From positions 248,001-312,000 of the forward strand of contig ML991792.1 of assembly GCA_010094025.1 (NCBI GenBank): a stretch of 64,000 nucleotides of DNA. The letters run 5' to 3'. Made by a program: the position numbers and the translations under genes. This DNA is from Viridothelium virens. Lineage: Eukaryota > Ascomycota > Dothideomycetes > Trypetheliales > Trypetheliaceae. The notes under the pieces were generated by a model. It was not told where the DNA came from. It made no database searches and was given only the letters and a program-made list of their open reading frames with translations. This document shows, one piece after another, positions 21,871-33,413 of the stretch. How positions within the stretch are numbered: the stretch's first letter is position 1; every line of letters begins with the position of its first letter.

Positions 21871-23519
21871 ATGAACAGAAAATCCGAAATGATGCCACAT
21901 GTATGCGTTATTGGTGCAGGAATGAGTGGACTCAAATGCTCTGAAACTCTGCTGAGGAATGGAGCAAAGGTCACAATATACGAAGCTCGAGACCGCACTG
22001 GAGGAAGAGTGCACCAAAGCGACAAGTTTGGTCATCTATTAGACTTGTAAGATTTCCTGCATCCCTCTAATACACTGGTGCTTAAATTCGGAACAGGGGA
22101 CCAAATTGGATTCATGGAACAGAGCATAACCCATTAGTCAAGTTGGCAAAGCAGACAGATAGCACCTGTCATGATTTCGGGGACTTACATTCTATCTTTG
22201 ACTGTACTGGTAAATACTTGGACAAGGAGGTCGCGGAAAAGCAAACCAGCGAGGTGTGGCGAATACTAGACGAGGGATTTAAATATAGTGAAGACCATTC
22301 CGGAGACATTCCCAAAGAGAAGAGTCTAATGGATTTCATTCGAGAAAAGGTAGACGGTTCAGATTATCCACCAAAAATCGCGAGGAATATGCTGGATTAC
22401 GCAAGGATGTGGGGGGCCATGATAGGTACTGAAATTGAAAGACAAAGCTTCAGGTTCTTTTGGTTGGAACAAGTCATTGACGGTAGTAGGCAGTCTCCTA
22501 TTATGAAAAGTGGAGACTAGAAAGACTTACCGATGTATTTTTGCCCAGATAGCTTGTTCTTGGCCAGCACTTACAAAAAAATCGTGGACTGCATAGAAAA
22601 GAAAGCGCTGGTGGGTGCGAATCTTTACCTTTCCACAGAAGTCACCAGTATCCGATTGGATAATGGAATTAAGAATGAAGACGGCCAAGTCGAAGTTCGT
22701 CTGTCCGATGGCACCTCTAGGAAATTCGACGAAGTGGTTGTCACCGCTCCGCTCGGCTGGCTCAAGCTTCATAAAAATATTTTCGTGCCACCATTGCCTG
22801 CAAGTCTGTCAGCTGCCATCGATCATATAGGCTAGGGCCATCTTGAAAAGGCTTGGGTAACGTTTCCTACTGCATGGTGGCATACAGCGTCCGAACACTT
22901 TCCTGGAGAGACGCTCTTTATCCGACCAGGATACGCGCCAGACACGAATCCAAAATGCTGGAACCAAGAAATTGTGTCACTCGCTGCGCTTCCTTCCCCA
23001 TTTTCTCAGCCTACGATAATGTTCTATTTGTACGGAGAGAATTCGAGGATGCTCACCAATCGCATTCACAACATAGATCCTTACTCGAAGAAATACTATG
23101 ATATTCTCAACGCTTTCTTCAGGCCGTATTACTCCAAGCTCCCGCATTTCGACTATGCATCAGATCAGTGTGTTCCGAAGACATTCGATTGCACCGATTG
23201 GCAACATGATCCTTGGGCGGGCTACGGCTCGTACTCAAACTTCCAAATCGGCCTAGAGCACGGAGACCGGGACATTGAAATATACCGCTCTGGAATGAGC
23301 CTGGAACGAGGTATATGGTTTGCGGGAGAAGCGACTGCACCTTTTTCTGTACTAGGAACTGTTACCGGGGCAAATTGGAGTGGCGAGACCGTCGCGAATA
23401 AGATATCTGCACGGTACGAGATAGCAAAAGACGAGGTTCAGATAGAGAAGGAGGAAGGCGCATTGCCTTCTGGAGCTATTGTCGGAAGCGTCGACGAAGA
23501 GACTGCTTTAATCGCATAA
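21871..23519 (+). pseudogene. Flavin-containing amine (polyamine) oxidase, interrupted by one in-frame stop
   Basis: FAD-dependent amine oxidase of the polyamine oxidase/LSD1-like fold. Exons 21871-22046, 22097-22482, 22549-23519 span 511 codons. Visible: the dinucleotide-binding GAGMSGL with EARDRTGGRVHQ, then GPNWIHGTEHNP, FLASTYKKIVDC, VVVTAPLGWLK, and the C-terminal flavin-contact GIWFAGEATAPF with VTGANWSGE. All splice junctions are canonical and in phase. Codon 283 is TAG at 22,833-22,835 where the family has an aromatic residue (usually G-Y-G before HLEK); the frame is intact for 228 codons on both exon context and motif evidence after it. Either a young pseudogene, a sequencing or assembly error, or stop read-through. 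The start could instead be at 21,715, 21,889 or 21,892. Confidence 0.8.
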
Positions 23520-24147
23520 ATGAGGTAAATCAGATATTCATATGTAGCCAAAAACAACTTCTTTTCGTGAAGTCGAGAAGCTTTGACGCTGAGCCTCGAA
23601 ATAATTTTGCAGAGTCGGCATAGGTGCTCGATGGTTGATCATACATAACCACCGAGCCAGCTAATTTGGAAAAAGGCAAAGCCTGGCTCGAGGTCCTTGG
23701 ATATCAAGTTCATTGAATAGCAGGAAAGTGAAAAAGAGCACACTACAAGGAATACACGCAGTCCTTCGGTAGTAGTGTTAAAATGATAGGCCTTGAGTCA
23801 GGACGGCATCCACAGGCGATGCGGTGTCCGTTTTGGACGAATAGGAATAGACTTCATAAACTTCATTAAGGCGATTCAAACAATGGAATACCCATCAAAA
23901 TGCAGCTAGCATTGATAGTGATATTTGCGAGGCAAAAGGGATACAATGATGATGCTTAATTTTGGGTATCTTTGGCGGAATGTTCCTAAAAAATGAAGAT
24001 AAGATCAGACACGAGGTAACGAGAATGACCCGCTTGCCTGACTTGTGAGGATATGTTTCTAAGCCTTGATATATTCAACAGAACATATAGAGAGATTTTC
24101 CTAGAATGATAAGGCTCGCCCAGAAAGCGAGAGATCCAACAACAGAT
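23520..24147. other. Intergenic region between convergent genes
   Basis: 628 bp between the amine oxidase stop and the stop of the Myb-domain gene. It is rather AT-rich and no gene or repeat was recognised. Confidence 0.4.
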
Positions 24148-26112
24148 TCAATTCAATAGGTCATCCCATAGCAATGCACCTGTCACACCTGCATGGCCAT
24201 CTCCCCTCGCATCGCTATCCAGAAATCCTGCTAGTACTTCCGATGGTGGTGGAAGGTTGAGGGCGCCAGAGGTAGCATTTGCAGCACTGGCGCTTGCTAT
24301 TGTCAGGCTTTTATTCGCACCTGAAGCTGAAGTATGCCCAAGGTTCATGCTTGGTAGTGCACCAGGTAGGACAGTGGCTGGATTATTGGGATTGCTATTA
24401 TATGAGGGTTGAATGCCGAAATTTAGACCCTGGAGGCTAGAGGGTGTGACAAGAGGAAGCATGTTATTTGTCGAGGAGTATTTGTGAGGTTTGTTCAGAG
24501 TAACCAGGGGATCTATGTGGAGGCTGTCAAAGCCACTAATGGAGGCGTCAGCGATGGTAGATGATGGCGGTAGAGTGAAAGAATTCGTCGGGTTCGCGAG
24601 ATGCTGAGGTGTCGCGGAAGTTGTAGTCGTCGTGACTTGGGTGATGTTTTGGTTGACCCAGTCGAAGATACTTCGATCTAGTGTTATTGGGCTTGGAGGT
24701 ACCATCTCATCATAGGACGGAAGATCAGGAAAGTCTTCAACAAACGGCTCGGAAATAGGCGCATTGAGGAGTTTGAGAGGAGGTGGAGGGGGTTGTGCTC
24801 GACTGATTCGTGTAGGAGTGTCCTTCGTCGTTGAAACTTTGACAGATTCCGGCTTGTTCCTATCTACTGGAGTGGCAGGTCGAGGCTCGCTTCGAGGAGA
24901 TGAGGATGGGTCTACTTTCGCCGTCTTGGGGGCTTTCCCTGCCCGCTGCACAGGCCTAGGAATTTCTTTCGGCCTGATGGTCAATCCTGCTTCTACATAT
25001 TTCTCTGGCCATCGATTTCGGACGCGATCCCTTAGATCAGTTGGTTGGCGATGTGTAAGACCTAATTTTTCGTCCTTGCTAATTTGAGCCCATTGCACTC
25101 CATGTTCGTTTAATCCTTTCAGGAGAGCAGCATCCTCGGCTTCTGTCCAGACTCGGCGTTCTCGACGCTTCTTCTTTGTGAATGGACCTTCAATGCCAAG
25201 TTCTGCTAGATCTTCCGGCTTCATGCGGTGGGAGCGAGAAGACTTCGGTTTAGGACTCGGAAGCTCACCTCGTACATCACACTTGTCCTTTTGGTTTGGA
25301 GAGTCGGCTATTCCACTGGTCTGATCGGATGAAGCGTGATCCTTCGATCTTTGCCTTTTGCTGCCAGAAGCCTTGTATTGGTTGTATGCTTCAGGACAGC
25401 AAGTTCTGAATCGGTCTTTGAGGTCTATAGCTGACCTGCCATTGAACGAATAGTCTTCGTGGGACAGAATAGCCTTCCAATTACCCATGCCGAATTTGGC
25501 AACACCTTTGAGTAGGTCTGTTGTTTCTTCTTTGGTCCATTTATTTTTCTTCCGAGGTTGTCTTGCCTGCCTCTCCTCTGGACTAGTCTGTTCTTGTATA
25601 ACCTCTGACGCCTTTACCGGTGTATCATGTTCGGATTCTTTCTCTTCCTCCGTTCTTGGGTCTGTCTCGGCCTCTTGTCGCAAATTTGGTGCATGGGTTT
25701 CATGCTTGCTATCAGCGGTGATGGGAGGAAAAAGACCAGCGTCTGGAGGTGGTTGATGAAGTCCTTGTATTAGAGGAGGTATCCGTGATCTTTTCTCTCT
25801 TTTCTTCTTCACTTCAGGCTTCGGAAGTCGTAGGAAATTGCTAGAAGAGCCATCTTCAAAGCGCTGCCTCTTTGCAGAAGTGCGGGCGAAATCAGAAGGA
25901 TCCTCAGCAGGAGTACGTGGTTGCTTGTCGGTATTGAGGACTTGAGCAAGAGATACGCCAGCCTTTCCTGGCCTTGCTTGATTACCTCCAGAGCTCGTTT
26001 GCGAGACTATGTCAGCGCTCTGCAAGTATCGATGTGGACTCCAGTTTGCAGATCCTCGACTAAGATTAGAGGCATCATCCAACAGCAGCGGAATCCGCGG
26101 CTCCAGAGACAT
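24148..26112 (-). CDS. Protein with two telobox-type Myb/SANT domains (Teb1/Tay1-like)
   Basis: A single exon of 654 aa starts at the ATG of MSLEPRIPLLL; the frame is open further upstream but without an ATG. Two Myb domains are visible. The first spans about 186-240 (KWTKEETTDLLKGVAKFGMGNW ends with IDLKDRFRTCCP), the second about 316-370 (RVWTEAEDAALLKGL ends with TDLRDRVRNRWP). The third-helix DLKDRFR/DLRDRVRNRW motifs are of the telobox class, which in fungal Teb1 and Tay1 proteins bind TTAGGG-like repeats in pairs. Flanks are Ser/Pro-rich and disordered with basic patches. It may bind telomeres, act as a transcription factor at telobox promoter sites, or both. It shares a 234-bp divergent promoter with the HAD gene. 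Confidence 0.82.
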   Translation of the reverse strand: MSLEPRIPLLLDDASNLSRGSANWSPHRYLQSADIVSQTSSGGNQARPGKAGVSLAQVLNTDKQPRTPAEDPSDFARTSAKRQRFEDGSSSNFLRLPKPEVKKKREKRSRIPPLIQGLHQPPPDAGLFPPITADSKHETHAPNLRQEAETDPRTEEEKESEHDTPVKASEVIQEQTSPEERQARQPRKKNKWTKEETTDLLKGVAKFGMGNWKAILSHEDYSFNGRSAIDLKDRFRTCCPEAYNQYKASGSKRQRSKDHASSDQTSGIADSPNQKDKCDVRGELPSPKPKSSRSHRMKPEDLAELGIEGPFTKKKRRERRVWTEAEDAALLKGLNEHGVQWAQISKDEKLGLTHRQPTDLRDRVRNRWPEKYVEAGLTIRPKEIPRPVQRAGKAPKTAKVDPSSSPRSEPRPATPVDRNKPESVKVSTTKDTPTRISRAQPPPPPLKLLNAPISEPFVEDFPDLPSYDEMVPPSPITLDRSIFDWVNQNITQVTTTTTSATPQHLANPTNSFTLPPSSTIADASISGFDSLHIDPLVTLNKPHKYSSTNNMLPLVTPSSLQGLNFGIQPSYNSNPNNPATVLPGALPSMNLGHTSASGANKSLTIASASAANATSGALNLPPPSEVLAGFLDSDARGDGHAGVTGALLWDDLLN

Positions 26113-26346
26113 CTCTCGGCGAAGAGGGGCCCTGATGTTCGAAGAAAGGTTCTTTCGGCAACATCGCAAATCTTTTCATCGTCCCTCACGAGCGTTGACT
26201 ATTGAGAGGGTGGAGTCGAGGGGTTGAGTGAGGCTCAGCGTTGGCTTCCGTCTGGAGTGTCCCACTTTAAGCAGGGCAGGGTTGCCGTGTGAACCCCACA
26301 TGCCTCTATCCACGATTCCATCTCACCACCATGGACTTCTTCGCAA

Positions 26347-27656
26347 ATGGCCGCTTCGATCTCGTATGCCCCCCTTCGAGGCCTTTACGGCCTCGGTCGG
26401 GTGCGCGGTGTAGCTCGAGTGGTAGCGTCTTCGAATCCTAGAGAGCCGTTAAGGACAATCTCTCGAGGCTTTCAACACTCCGCTCCTCAGCGCTCTACAT
26501 CTCAGGCAGTGCCTGATTTCGCATTCGCTTTCGAGTAAGCTATTCCACTCCTACCAGCTCTTCCATCCACTGACATCTCACCCAAAGCATTGATGGCGTC
26601 CTAGTCCGCTCCTCAGACCCAATCCCTCGCGCCCGCGAAGCTCTCCTCTTCCTCCAACGCTCCCGGATCCCCTTCATCCTCCTCACCAACGGCGGCGGCA
26701 AACACGAAACTGAGCGCATCACCGAGCTCTCCTCCAAACTCCGCGTGCCCCTCTCAGCCCGGCAACTGATCCAATCGCACACCCCATTCGCCGCTCTCGC
26801 CCCGCAATACCACGACCGCCACGTCCTCGTCGTCGGCGGCGACCACGGCTCCTGCCGCTCCGTCGCGCATGCCTACGGCTTCCAGCACGTCGTCACGCCA
26901 GCCGACATCCTGGGCACGACGCCGCACATCTGGCCGAGCAGCGCGGTGTTCAGCGCGTACTACTCGTCGTTCGCGCAGCCGCTGCGGAACGACCTGCAGA
27001 AGCACAAGCGGAGCCTGCTGCAGATCGGCGCGATCTTCGTGTTTGCGGACCCGCGCGACTGGGCGCTGGACCTGCATCTCATTTTGGATCTGCTGCTCTC
27101 GCATCAGGGGCATTTGGGCACGCGGTCGCCGCGGAATGGAGATGCAAGCTTGCCGAATAGGGGGTACCAGCAGGATGGCCAGCCGCCGTTGTATTTTAGT
27201 AATCCGGATCTTTGGTGGGCGGCCAGGTATCATTTACCGCGGCTGGGCCAAGGTGGGTTTCGGGAGGCGTTGGAGGGCGTGTGGAGGGCGGTGACGGGAG
27301 GAGAGAAGGAGGGGGTGGAGTTGAAGAAGGAGGTGTTGGGGAAGCCTGGACAGGCGATGTTTGAGTATGCGGAGAGGGCACTGGGGGAGGAAAGAGAGGA
27401 GGTGCTGAAAGGGGAAGGGGACGTACCGAAATTGAGGAAGGTGTATGTGATAGGGGACAATCCGGAGTCGGATATTCGTGGGGGCAATATGTTTGAGAGT
27501 CCAGTGGGGACAGAGTGGGAGAGCGTACTGGTGAGGACGGGAGTATTTGACGGCGGGAAGGAGCCGGCGTGGAAGCCAAAGACCATTGTGAAGGACGTGT
27601 GGGAGGCGGTGCAGTGGGGATTGGATAGATCTGGTTGGAAGGAGAGATTAGAATGA
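26347..27656 (+). CDS. HAD-superfamily hydrolase, CECR5/HDHD5-like, mitochondrial
   Basis: Two exons, 26347-26534 and 26588-27656, give 418 aa. The N-terminal 55 residues are Arg/Ser-rich and lack acidic residues early on, as in a mitochondrial presequence. HAD motif I is DIDGVL and is made across the intron; motif II is ILLTNGGG; the Lys/Asp motifs III-IV appear near VYVIGDNPESDIRGG. The long cap region with HVLVVGGDHGSCRSVAHAYGF and IFVFADPRDWALDL is typical of the CECR5 subfamily, for which no settled substrate is known. Coding-strand composition changes from C-rich to G-rich near 27,050. It converges with carX, 187 bp away. Confidence 0.9.
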
Positions 27657-27843
27657 GATAGTGACAAGACCTGTTATTCGGTAGATATTGAAAATATTCA
27701 TATTATTCACTAGATTATTTTCGTAAAGTATATTTACTGGGGTATCAAATGATTTGTACAGCTGCGAAGCAGCAGATGCCGATGTCATGCAATCCAACTC
27801 CGAACCAGTCAAGTCAGACTGGATTCCCAATCATGCGAAAAAT

Positions 27844-29993
27844 TCAACCCAGCCATGTCTCGACGCATCGTCTCAACCCCATTGCCACTCTTCCCAATGC
27901 ACTTCTATTCTCCTCCTTTCCCAGTACCTGCTCTGTACTCCGCACCCTCATCACCTCCCTCTGGCCCAACACCTCCTTCTCCGAGAACCAGTTCCCATGC
28001 AGCCCATACGGCACCCTTTGCGGCAGCCGCACTCGACACACCACCGTCGTCATATCCCTCGCATCCACGACCCACAACTCGCTCTGCGCATTCGAGCGAC
28101 ACTCCCCGCTGGGCAACAACTGACCCTCATCAAACGCGTACGTAAGCAAGAATCCATCATCCTCCCTCTCTCCCCAATTTCGCGCCACAAACCGCGGCTC
28201 CTGCGCATACCACCCCTTTGGCATGCGAAACACCTTGATTGGATCATCTGGATCCTGCGAAGCCATGATCTGGTGAATGGTACGGGTATCGACGCAGCCA
28301 GTGACGCTGCGAGGAGGACTTGCCTTCCCACGTGCGATAAGAGTGAGGGCATCGATTTTGACGAGGGCGTCGATCTTGATCGCGCGGCCGAGGGCGGTAC
28401 CGAAGGAGGTGCTGGTGGTCGTACTGCAACCGTAGATGTAGCGAGCGGCGGACATCTCGCGAGAGCGACGGACAGAGGGGAATTCGAAGGGAAGGCCGGC
28501 AAGGGCGAATTGGTGAGTGATGGTGTTGGCGGAAGCTGCGCTGGAGGAGAGGCAGAAGGAATGATAATAGAGGCGACATTGGTCGATTTCGTCAGTGGGG
28601 TCGCAATATGGAGCGAGAGAGTGGCGTGGAAGTTGTTTAGGCGGAGGCAAGAGGCTACTCTCCTCGTCAATTTCGGAGTCGGAGTCGTAGCTATCGAAAA
28701 ACGATATGGGCTTTTCGGAGCGGATTGGCTCTTCAAGGGATTTGAGTTGAGGGATCTCCGGCTGTTCGAGATTGCCGGCACTGAAGACCAGAGATGCGGA
28801 GGTTAAACGGCATGAAAGAAGATTGACATTGGAAACTTGGCCAGTAGAGTTCAGGGAGTCCCATGTGTTGGCAGTGTGGAAAATGCAGCACGCAGACGTC
28901 TCGAACCAGCGAACTGCGGATGGGTTTCGCCGAGGGAAAATACCGAATCGAGATGGTTTGTTTGTATTGTATTCAACGACTGGCTTCCCCTTTGCGAGAT
29001 TGAGAGGATCAAGCGAGAGTGGCAGATCCATAATTATTGTGTGTGTAGGCGATACGCCAAAATCATGCATCATCTTTGCCGACTTCACTCCTGGTAGAGG
29101 AGCATTGAGGAGTCGACATGGTAGTGTAGACTTTAGCGAAGGTGTCTTGGACGCGGGAATGATCGAATAATGGACGTAGGGAGGCGCAAATGTAGAATGA
29201 AACAGAATCATTTCTCCAGTCCCCTGGTCAATCTTTGGATGGGCGGTTGTCCATTCCTTCATGAAACCTACCAACCCGTCCCCGCCAAAAACATCTGTTT
29301 TTGCATCTTCAGGCTCGTGAGTCTCCCCATCTGCTTTTCTGCCATCGTACCAGCCGACTGTCTCAAGACCGGGTAGAGTCACTCTCATGGGAGGTCCACT
29401 TTCGCATCCAGCTAACGCGCGGCCGTCATGGTAGTAAACGGAGGTGTTTGCAACACTGATCTTTTTGATAGCCTGTTTCGATCCGGCTAGGAATGAAAGT
29501 GCCACCAGGAAGACCGTTCTCAGAACCACACAGATGATAGTAATCAAGGACGAAAGCGGATTGACTAAGGTTGCTATGCTGGGTGCAATTGGCCGACGGA
29601 GCGAGGGCAGAGACAGTGAAGACAAGTACAGGTCGGTGAGAATGTATTGATTCACGAATTCCGGTAGAATCTTGTTGTTGCCTTGTGAGTCTTTAACTCG
29701 TTTGAAGGAGACGCCACAGAGCATGCCATCTCCATCAAACCAGTGGGCATCTCGACCCAAGTCCTCGTTTGTCACCGGATTGCCGCCGTTGCGAACATAC
29801 TGGCCTCCAGCAAGTTCGTCAGGTATGATACCGACATGCGAGCAAGGAGTCAGAGGCAATGTCTGCTGTATTGGTGCAAAATTGCCATCCAAGTATCTGG
29901 ACGAGTTGTAAGCAATGTTGTCGATCTATTGATCCCAAAAACCTCTTACGGATGTTTCTGCTCTCGTTTGCGCTTTTGGCCGGCAAGAGGCAT
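27844..29993 (-). CDS. carX: Carotenoid cleavage oxygenase, CarX-like (retinal-forming)
   Basis: Fe(II)-dependent dioxygenase predicted to cleave beta-carotene (or a related carotenoid) at the central double bond to give retinal. Two exons in transcript order, 29950-29993 and 27844-29896, give 698 aa, close to Fusarium CarX. The short first exon (MPLAGQKRKREQKHP) joins to YLDGNFAPIQQ, and the junction is supported by the family HPYLxGNFAP motif. Four iron-binding His are visible: H234 (TAHPKID), H292 (MMHDFG), H355 (CIFHTANTWD) and H648 (GLHGNWF). A hydrophobic stretch at about 128-154 could anchor it to membranes. Clustering with carRA, carB and an opsin argues for CarX rather than a torulene-cleaving CarT/CAO-2. 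The exact start is the least certain part. Confidence 0.88.
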
Positions 29994-30820
29994 TACGAGC
30001 GTCAGTTCAGAATTATTCCATCGCTCAGACAATACCTCGAGAAGGTGGGTGATGTGTTCCAAGAAAGGCACGAAAGGTGCAGACCCCGCGCGCGAAAATG
30101 GATCCCTCTCCCTCGGCCTTGGCAAGCGCGAGTGACTATACGCAACCCGTAGTTACCGGAAAGTTTACACAAGTGTGACGACAAGATTGGACAAATAAAA
30201 TGACAAACGCAGCCATTGGACAGCTTCGCATATGCCCAAAGAATTGAGAGATCTAGTCAAGATCGGAAATCTATGCTGTCACAATGCCGAAATAGCCATG
30301 GAAGAAGCATGCACCAGCAACGCACCAGAGCAAGAATCGTGATGCGTCAACGTCATTTTGCCTCAACAGGGATACGACATGGGTAGGACTGGAATAAGAC
30401 AGGGATAGAGCTTCGATCCTGCAATCCCGGAGGCCCAAGCTCCTCGGCTTGCCTCGGCCAGGCTGCCGGGGGGTGGCTTGCAGGTCTCGCTGCTTTTGCA
30501 GACTGCAGGCCAGCACGGCCACGACCAGTCACCATGGCCACCCAGGCAACCCAGGCGGTGACGGGACTCGGCCATCTTTCCGTCGAGACGCTGATCGGAG
30601 AGACCGCCTGCATCTAACCACCGGGGCCTTCGAGGTGTACAGAAGCAGAATCACACTACCGTACGTGTTGTTTATCCCGTCTCGTGTTTCCATTAGCTGT
30701 CATGGCTCAGCCCTCCAGACTCATTCACCAGCTAAGTCTGCAGTCAACAGGTAATCTAAAAATTTGGGACGATTGCCATGGCACGGTAGCTTTGCAGCCA
30801 ATCTGTCTGGCGAATGCGCG
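29994..30820. promoter_or_regulatory. Shared divergent promoter region, carX / carRA
   Basis: 827 bp between two head-to-head carotenoid genes. GATC cores, the kind of element bound by White Collar-type light receptors, occur at 30,250-30,253, 30,261-30,264 (8 bp apart), 30,415-30,418 and 30,593-30,596. Light induction of such clusters is known in Neurospora and Fusarium; use of these particular sites is inference. Confidence 0.4.
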
Positions 30821-32844
30821 ATGGGATACGACTATGCGCTCGTGTAGGTTTCTGATCTGCAGCTCTTGTATGGCCTCTACTGAATCTGGATTGATAGCCA
30901 TCTCAAGTACACGCTTCCACCCGCCTTAGCCCTCACTCTCCTTTTTCGACCCCTAGCGACCAAATTAGATGTCTATAAGATCCTTTTCTTGATCACCATC
31001 TCAGTAGTGTCCACCACTCCATGGGACTCCTACCTAATTAGAACCCGTATATGGACTTATCCTCCTGATGCTATCCTCGGCCCTACATTCTTTGACGTCC
31101 CAATTGAGGAATATTTCTTCTTTGTAATTCAGACGTACATCACTTCCTTAGTCTATCTCATCTCCAGTAAACCGACCTTTCATCCCATCTACCTACAAGT
31201 CGAACGATCACGTCCCAGCCATGGACGTCCCGAGCGTGGTCAGAATTGGCGGTACATCAAATTGGCGGGACAGTTGATACTTGCACTGGCACTCAGATAT
31301 TCCATTAAACTGGTCAGAGACGGCGGCCATGGAACGTACATGGGCATGATTTTACTTTGGGCGGTACCATTCTTGCTTCTACTCTGGTAGGCACTCCTGG
31401 CAAGCTCGATAGTCTCTTGCTGACCCATGCCTAGGTCCCTTTCATATCAATTTATTGTTGGATTGCCAAATTCGAATACTATCATTCCCGTCCTCATACC
31501 GACGCTCTACTTATGGTTCGTGGATACATTAGCCTTACAACGGGGAACGTGGGCTATAGAATCAGGGACCAAACTGGGATATCAGCTCTGGGGACTTGAC
31601 ATCGAGTAAGAGGTCGTGCCTCATCGAACTCTCATATCACTAACGACAGGTGTAGAGAAGCAGCATTTTTCTTTTTGACCAACACATTGGTTGTGTGGGG
31701 CCTGATTGCGTTTGATAATGCAATTGCCGTCATCAACACATTTTTTGAGCTGTACCGGCATGTGCCAACTTGGCCATCTCCAATCATGCTTGTTAGAGCG
31801 TTATTAGTACCAGCAGCAGCTTACGACGAAGACCAAATCCTAGGCTTAATCCAGGCGGCATTGAGATTGCAGAGCAAAAGTCGAAGCTTCTTCCTCGCCA
31901 GCGGTACTTTTCCAGGACGGCTCCGCATTGACTTGACCATCCTATACTCGTTCTGCCGAGTCGCAGATGACCTAGTGGATACTGCAAAGACCCCAGAAGA
32001 AGCAAGGGAATCCATACGCAAACTCAACGATTTCGTCGATCTATCCTACCAACGCATGACGCGTCCAGCCAAAATCGCCGCTCTCCAAGAATTCATCGAA
32101 GCCAGCTTCCCCTTCAACGCCCAGCTCGCCCTCCTCCAACTCCCCACCCACTACCTCCCGCAAGCGCCCCTCCGCGACCTCATCAAGGGCCTCGAGAGCG
32201 ACATCAAGTTCAGCGAAACCACCAAATCCGGCACTGCGAATTTCCCCATTGCCACCGAGGCCGACCTCGACACCTACGCCCTCCGCGTCGCCGGCACCGT
32301 CGCCGAGCTCTGCCTCGTCCTCGTCTTCCACCACTACCCGTCCTCTTCCTCAGCCGCCTCCGCCGCTGCGAAAGAGTGCATCCTGAAGGCGGGCCGCACC
32401 ATGGGCCTCGCTCTCCAATGCGTCAATATCTCGCGCGACATCGCCGTCGACGCGGGCCTCAAGCGGGTCTACCTCCCTTCTGAATGGCTTGCCGACGAAG
32501 AAGACGCAGTCGAAGTCGAAGATAAGGGCATAGACAAAGACAAAAGCAAAGGCTTTACTCCTGACGCTGTGATCAGGGATCCTGCTGACGCGAGAGTGGA
32601 GAAGCTGAGGCAGCGTATGCTGGCGAAGGCGTTTCAGGCGTATGAGGAGGCGAAGGGCGCGATTGAGGAGTTGCCGGTTGAGGCGAGGGCGCCGATGCGG
32701 GTGGCCGTGGAGAGCTATATGGAGATCGGGAGGGTGTTGAGGAAAGATGGGGGGAAGAAGGGATATAAGGTGAAGGCGGGGCGGGCAACGGTGCCAAGAG
32801 GGAGGAGGTTCTGGGTTGCGTGGAGGGCGCTGAGTAGGGGATGA
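30821..32844 (+). CDS. carRA: Bifunctional lycopene cyclase / phytoene synthase
   Basis: Joins two geranylgeranyl diphosphates to phytoene (C-terminal domain) and cyclises lycopene or related ends to beta-rings (N-terminal membrane domain). Four exons, 30821-30843 (23 nt), 30898-31386, 31435-31605, 31656-32844, give 623 aa, the usual fungal al-2/carRA size. The cyclase half (about 1-245) has [27 protein letters not shown] and LDIEEAAFFF. The synthase half has the two Asp-rich motifs D332DLVD336 and RD489IAVD493. The last intron has two AG acceptors 6 nt apart, both in frame; the downstream one fits the family. The coding strand turns G-rich after about 32,560. It diverges from carX and is followed by carB in the same direction. 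Confidence 0.96.
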
Positions 32845-33413
32845 GGGGAGACGGTCCGAATCAGAGCCAAAGGGGCATGTACGAAGGCTGGGGATGACTA
32901 TGGGATTTGCTTTTTGAATCTGAAGGTGTGTTATCTAGTGTATTAGTGTAAGTTTGGGGAGATTGCAGTTCCATTCGTCGTAGATACCCTACTCTGTGGG
33001 CGTAGTAGGTATATATGTACTAAAGTAAATAAATGCGGGCCTTCAACGTGCCGTCTTGATTACCCAAAAGCTCTTGGTGAACTTGCAATCTATGACATGT
33101 CATTTTGCAATGCGTTTTGGTAAGGTGCAAATGTTGGTTGCGGTGCCGAGATTCTGTCCCATGGAATCAATACAGACGTCATGCTCGCCGGATGTTAGGC
33201 AGGTATTATTGCAACGCTTTTTTCTTAAGGAATTGTGAATTACTCGCAAAGGCAACATCAAAATCATATGATGACGACTTCTTCAAGATTATAGACCAAG
33301 AATTACATGTATTATAGACGATGATGATACATTTTTACTTCCCTTACTTACTCGTCCGGTAATTTGAGACGGGTGAACGTGTATTCTATCAAGGTGTGTT
33401 TCGTTCATTAAAC
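32845..33413. promoter_or_regulatory. Intergenic region carRA / carB
   Basis: 569 bp between two same-direction carotenoid genes, presumed to hold the carRA 3' UTR and carB promoter. No coding segment was recognised. Confidence 0.4.

Noticed and set aside
29994-30130. Longer N-terminus for CarX by reading upstream of the chosen ATG
   Set aside because: The frame stays open for about 45 codons but contains no ATG before a stop.
30361-30620. GC-rich segment with open frames in the carX/carRA promoter region as a possible extra gene
   Set aside because: The frames have no family resemblance and lie between two well-supported start codons.
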